Of a stretch of 14,137 nucleotides of DNA, positions 12,486 through 14,137 are shown piece after piece. The notes under the pieces are model-generated. The model had not been told where the DNA came from. It was given only the letters and a program-made list of their open reading frames with translations, and made no database searches. The stretch's first letter is position 1, and the number at the start of each line of letters is the position of its first letter. Made by a program: the position numbers and the translations under genes. The stretch is from SKNW01 sp050485865 (GTDB taxonomy: Bacteria; Gemmatimonadota; Gemmatimonadetes; Longimicrobiales; Gaopeijiaceae): contig JBJHCE010000074.1 in the NCBI GenBank assembly GCA_050485865.1, forward strand, positions 1 to 14,137. The letters run 5' to 3'.

Positions 12486-12553
12486 AACGTGTAAACAAGA
12501 TTAATACGTAGCGGGATCGCTGTCAACACTTTTTTTACAACGGGGTACACGTT
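12486..12553. promoter_or_regulatory. Palindromic operator-like sites in the divergent control region
   Basis: Two near-identical short palindromes, TGTAAACA (12490-12497) and TGTCAACA (12521-12528), are 31 bp apart, about three helical turns. The second overlaps the -35 of the leftward promoter and the first lies at its start site. A longer-range inverted pair, AACGTGTA (12486-12493) and TACACGTT (12546-12553), brackets the whole region. They are good candidates for binding by the HTH protein encoded next door, which would repress or autoregulate. Confidence 0.5.
12498..12526 (-). promoter_or_regulatory. Leftward sigma70-type promoter
   Basis: On the minus strand a perfect -35 TTGACA (12526-12521) is followed after 17 nt by TAATCT (12503-12498), which keeps the T, A and final T of the -10 consensus. 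Transcription would start near 12490 and give a leader of about 37 nt before the ATG at 12453. The stretch is clearly more AT-rich than its surroundings. It would drive the two unknown leftward genes. Confidence 0.65.
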
Positions 12554-12770
12554 GGACTTCCGTGAGGCAATGGACCTGCTTGGAATCACGGCCGTGCAGG
12601 CTGCGAAGGAGCTCGGAGCTTCTCCCGCGGCCGTGCGACAGGCACGACTCGACCCCTCGGCTAGCGGTTACCGTTCGCCTCCTTCCGGGTGGGAGGAAGT
12701 GTTCGCCCGCCTGGCCCGGGAGCGGTGCCCGGACATGAAGCGCCTTGCGGCCCTCGACACGGAGAAGTGA
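12552..12770 (+). CDS. Small Cro/CI-type HTH regulator
   Basis: The 72-residue protein is one helix-turn-helix domain: DFREAMDLLGITAVQAAKELGASPAAVRQARLD contains the scaffold and recognition helices, followed by GYRSPPSGWEEVFARLARER. The layout matches short phage and plasmid HTH proteins with a GWEEVLARLA-type ending. The TTG at 12552 keeps the first helix and has GGGG 6 nt upstream. The ATG at 12570 would remove part of that helix and has its purine run only 2 nt away. Transcription diverges from the two leftward genes, and the likely operators lie between. It probably controls the switch between integrated and active states. Confidence 0.75.
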   Translation: MDFREAMDLLGITAVQAAKELGASPAAVRQARLDPSASGYRSPPSGWEEVFARLARERCPDMKRLAALDTEK

Positions 12771-12771
12771 A

Positions 12772-13122
12772 GTGGGGATTGAATACGCGCAGGAGAAGAC
12801 CGCACAAGCGGTACTGGAGTTCCTTGGGGATGGGCCGCTTCGCCACCGGCTCCAACACGCCGGGGAAACCCTCGTTCGTCTTGAGAAGGAAGACTTTCCG
12901 CCCCAGCTCCAGGGGCGGTTCCTTCGCATGAAGGACACCTTGACCGCACGCGGCCCGGGCCCCGAGGGCCGGGGCGCGCTGGAGCACACGTCCATGGGCA
13001 TGTCGGACGAGGAACTCAGGGATGCGGCCGAGAGGGTGCTTTTCTTCTTTGCAGAGGTTCACGCGGCTGCGGAACCCTTCGACCCAGGATCCAACCCCCA
13101 AGCCGACGGAGGGCAGGAATGA
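12772..13122 (+). CDS. Unknown protein (116 aa)
   Basis: I do not recognise this protein. The GTG at 12772 comes 1 nt after the HTH gene's stop, with GGAGAAG (12761-12767) as ribosome site. The product is helical: IEYAQEKTAQAVLEFLGDG, LQHAGETLVRLEKEDFPPQL, then DEELRDAAERVLFFFAEVHAAAE and a Pro/Gly-rich acidic tail. No motif is recognised. Its stop overlaps the ATG of the YfbU-family gene (ATGA). It is probably expressed with the HTH regulator and YfbU. Confidence 0.65.
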   Translation: MGIEYAQEKTAQAVLEFLGDGPLRHRLQHAGETLVRLEKEDFPPQLQGRFLRMKDTLTARGPGPEGRGALEHTSMGMSDEELRDAAERVLFFFAEVHAAAEPFDPGSNPQADGGQE

Positions 13123-13640
13123 AGCTGACGCGAATCGAGAGGTGGATCCTCACGAACCAGATGGAGATCCTGGCGCACGTGGACCCCGAGAACGCCGACC
13201 ACTACGAGAAGGCCAGGGAAGTGCTCACGAGCGGGTACACGCTGGCCTACGGTTGGTACTGTCCGCCCCTTGAGGAGGAACTCTCTGAGGAGGCATGCCA
13301 AGAGGTGATGGACATTCTCGACATGTTCCGGGCGATCAAGCGGGCAACCGCCGCGGGCCTGCCGGCTGAAGTCGAGGAGTGGGAGCTCGAGTTCCATGGG
13401 TTCGACGGGAATAACGAGGCCGAGCAAGTAGGTTTCGCGCGGTTCCTCATCGAGGACGGAAGGTGGCAGGAGCATGCGGACGCCGGCGACGGGCTCAACT
13501 CCCATGGGCCGACGTTGGATCGATACCGGGGCATGTTGCGCCGTTGGCGTCTCGGCGGGCGAGGGTTCGACCTTGCGGAGGGCGACCTCGTCGAAATCGC
13601 CAAAGCCGGTCGACGTGGGGGGGCTCGGGGCGGGGAGTAG
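13119..13640 (+). CDS. YfbU family protein
   Basis: The 173-residue protein matches the YfbU (UPF0304) family along most of its length. It has LTRIERWILTNQMEILAHVDPENADHYEKAREVL near the start, LEEELSEEACQEVMDILDMFRAI in the middle, LEFHGFDGNNEAEQVGFARFLI, then GDGLNSHGPTLDRYRGMLRRW. The E. coli counterpart has the same sequence of blocks (NQ...LDP.NA..Y, FGFD..TEA...GY..F, F..FN...P...KY..ML..W). Its biochemical function is not settled; I recall it being tied to cell death downstream of MazF, which I could not check. A chromosomal-type gene inside a mobile element, next to the integrase, suggests cargo, perhaps a growth-control or defence trait. The ATG overlaps the previous stop, and GGAGGGCAGGA supplies the ribosome site. 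Confidence 0.85.
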   Translation: MKLTRIERWILTNQMEILAHVDPENADHYEKAREVLTSGYTLAYGWYCPPLEEELSEEACQEVMDILDMFRAIKRATAAGLPAEVEEWELEFHGFDGNNEAEQVGFARFLIEDGRWQEHADAGDGLNSHGPTLDRYRGMLRRWRLGGRGFDLAEGDLVEIAKAGRRGGARGGE

Positions 13641-13649
13641 ACGCCGGCA

Positions 13650-13697
13650 GCGCCTGTGGCGCACCCGGTGCTCCACAAACGGAGTCCCTGACAGGGA
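13650..13697. repeat. Two short hairpins before the integrase gene
   Basis: GCGCC (13650-13654) pairs with GGCGC (13658-13662) around TGT, and TCCCT (13685-13689) pairs with AGGGA (13693-13697) around GAC. A third, weaker pair is GACCG (13701-13705) with CGGTC (13718-13722). They fill the 102-nt gap before the integrase, which holds no gene. They may act as terminators for the YfbU unit or as control sites for int. Confidence 0.45.
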
Positions 13698-13742
13698 GCC
13701 GACCGGATTTTCGGCGGCGGTCTCATTCGACGGAGCTTTGAC

Positions 13743-14137
13743 ATGGCGAGCATTCAGAAGCGCGAGACGGCAGACGGCAAGGCCCGCTGGACCATGCGGG
13801 TTTTCGTCGGTCGGGACCCGAAGACGGGCAAGCGGAAGTTCATCGTGAAGACCTTTGATCGGAAAAAGGACGCCGAGGAGGAGGCCCGGCGGCTGGAGGG
13901 CATGAAGGACCAGGGCGCGCTCGCGCCGCCGGCCCGCGTGACCCTCGGGGCCTACCTGGACGAGTGGCTTGACCGGTGGGAGCGAGAGGGCGATGCGGGC
14001 GCGCGGACGCTTCACGATTACCGGGGGATCGTGAAGCGCTACGTCCAGGACCCGGATCCGGAGGCACCCCCGATCCGCCTGTTCCGCCTCGACCGGCTCA
14101 CCCGGGAGCCCTTCGAGGCCCTCTACGACTTCATGTG
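13743..14137 (+). CDS. int: Tyrosine integrase, N-terminal part (truncated by the window)
   Basis: Only the first 131 codons are visible; the frame is open at the window edge. The start is ATG 13743, with GGAG at 13732-13735 upstream. Residues 1-55 (MASIQKRETADGKARWTMRV, then GKRKFIVKTFDRKKDAEEEARRLE) form the AP2-like arm-binding domain. Then VTLGAYLDEWLDRWEREGDAGARTLHDYRGIVKRYV and RLDRLTREPFEALYDFM match the SAM-like core-binding domain of phage integrases. The catalytic domain (R..R..H..Y) is outside. It reads toward the right edge, so attR is expected beyond it. It would recombine attP with the tRNA-Arg gene. Confidence 0.9.
   Translation, partial: MASIQKRETADGKARWTMRVFVGRDPKTGKRKFIVKTFDRKKDAEEEARRLEGMKDQGALAPPARVTLGAYLDEWLDRWEREGDAGARTLHDYRGIVKRYVQDPDPEAPPIRLFRLDRLTREPFEALYDFM

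Larger units (their letters stand above)
4475..14137. mobile_element. Integrated phage-satellite-like element (right end outside the window)
   Basis: The stretch from the tRNA-Arg 3' end to the window edge carries an excisionase-like HTH protein, a RuvC-like resolvase, a RepA/DnaB-type ATPase, a zinc-motif protein plus terminase large subunit, a HTH regulator and a tyrosine integrase, mixed with unknown genes. No chromosomal housekeeping gene is visible in it. No portal, capsid, protease, tail, holin or endolysin gene is seen either. Gene starts are more varied (GTG, TTG) and the intergenic spaces are longer and more structured than in the chromosomal half. The left boundary is inferred from the tRNA; the right boundary is unseen. 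The alternatives are a degraded prophage or a plasmid-like integrative element. Confidence 0.7.

Noticed and set aside
12454..12498. Upstream ATG at 12498 as start of the small leftward protein
   Set aside because: That ATG lies at the -10 box of the likely promoter, and the ATG at 12453 has a clear AGGAG at the right distance.
13661..13671. GCACCCGGTGC, shared with the hairpin arm at 7778-7788
   Set aside because: An 11-base match between two sites is expected many times by chance in 14 kb of such GC-rich sequence, so it is not taken as an attachment or operator repeat.
1..14137. CRISPR arrays, insertion sequences and rRNA genes
   Set aside because: I looked for regularly spaced repeats, transposase motifs with terminal inverted repeats, and rRNA-like sequence, and saw none.

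Overview
This is a high-GC window with two very different halves. Positions 1-4474 are conserved chromosomal genes on the + strand. Positions 4475-14137 look like the left part, and probably most, of a small integrated mobile element that begins at a tRNA-Arg gene. The organism is a diderm bacterium, because it encodes an LptE-like lipoprotein for lipopolysaccharide export. The base composition and the gene order (lipoproteins, hemC, rph, rdgB, DUF971, tRNAs) make Gemmatimonadota or a similar high-GC phylum plausible, but I could not test this.

Chromosomal half: two lipoprotein genes (LolB/DUF4292-like, then LptE-like) are followed by hemC (tetrapyrrole synthesis), rph (RNase PH), rdgB (house-cleaning nucleotide pyrophosphatase) and a DUF971 gene. 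They overlap by 4-8 nt or are separated by 7-16 nt, so they probably form one translationally coupled operon. Two tRNA genes follow: tRNA-Pro(UGG) and tRNA-Arg(UCU). Neither encodes CCA. A hairpin plus T-tract lies downstream of tRNA-Arg.

Mobile half: the first transcription unit (+) runs through an excisionase-type HTH protein, a RuvC-like resolvase, and a DnaB-N/RepA-type ATPase with a C-terminal winged helix. It continues through three unknown proteins, a short Cys/His zinc-motif protein, a phage terminase large subunit and one more unknown protein. The 3' end of the ATPase gene and the gap after it hold tandem 11-bp repeats, matching inverted repeats, a strong hairpin and a 22-nt purine run, which together are a good candidate replication origin. 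A two-gene leftward unit of unknown function (11454-12453) has its own promoter-like sequence and faces a small HTH regulator across palindromic sites. After the regulator come an unknown protein, a YfbU-family protein and the start of a tyrosine integrase that leaves the window.

Interpretation: excision, replication, recombination, regulation, integration and DNA-packaging genes are all present, but no portal, capsid, protease, tail or lysis gene is seen between the terminase and the integrase. If the right attachment site lies just after the integrase, the element is only about 10 kb. That would fit a phage satellite (PICI-like) that keeps its own terminase large subunit and borrows particles from a helper phage. 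A degraded prophage is the main alternative.
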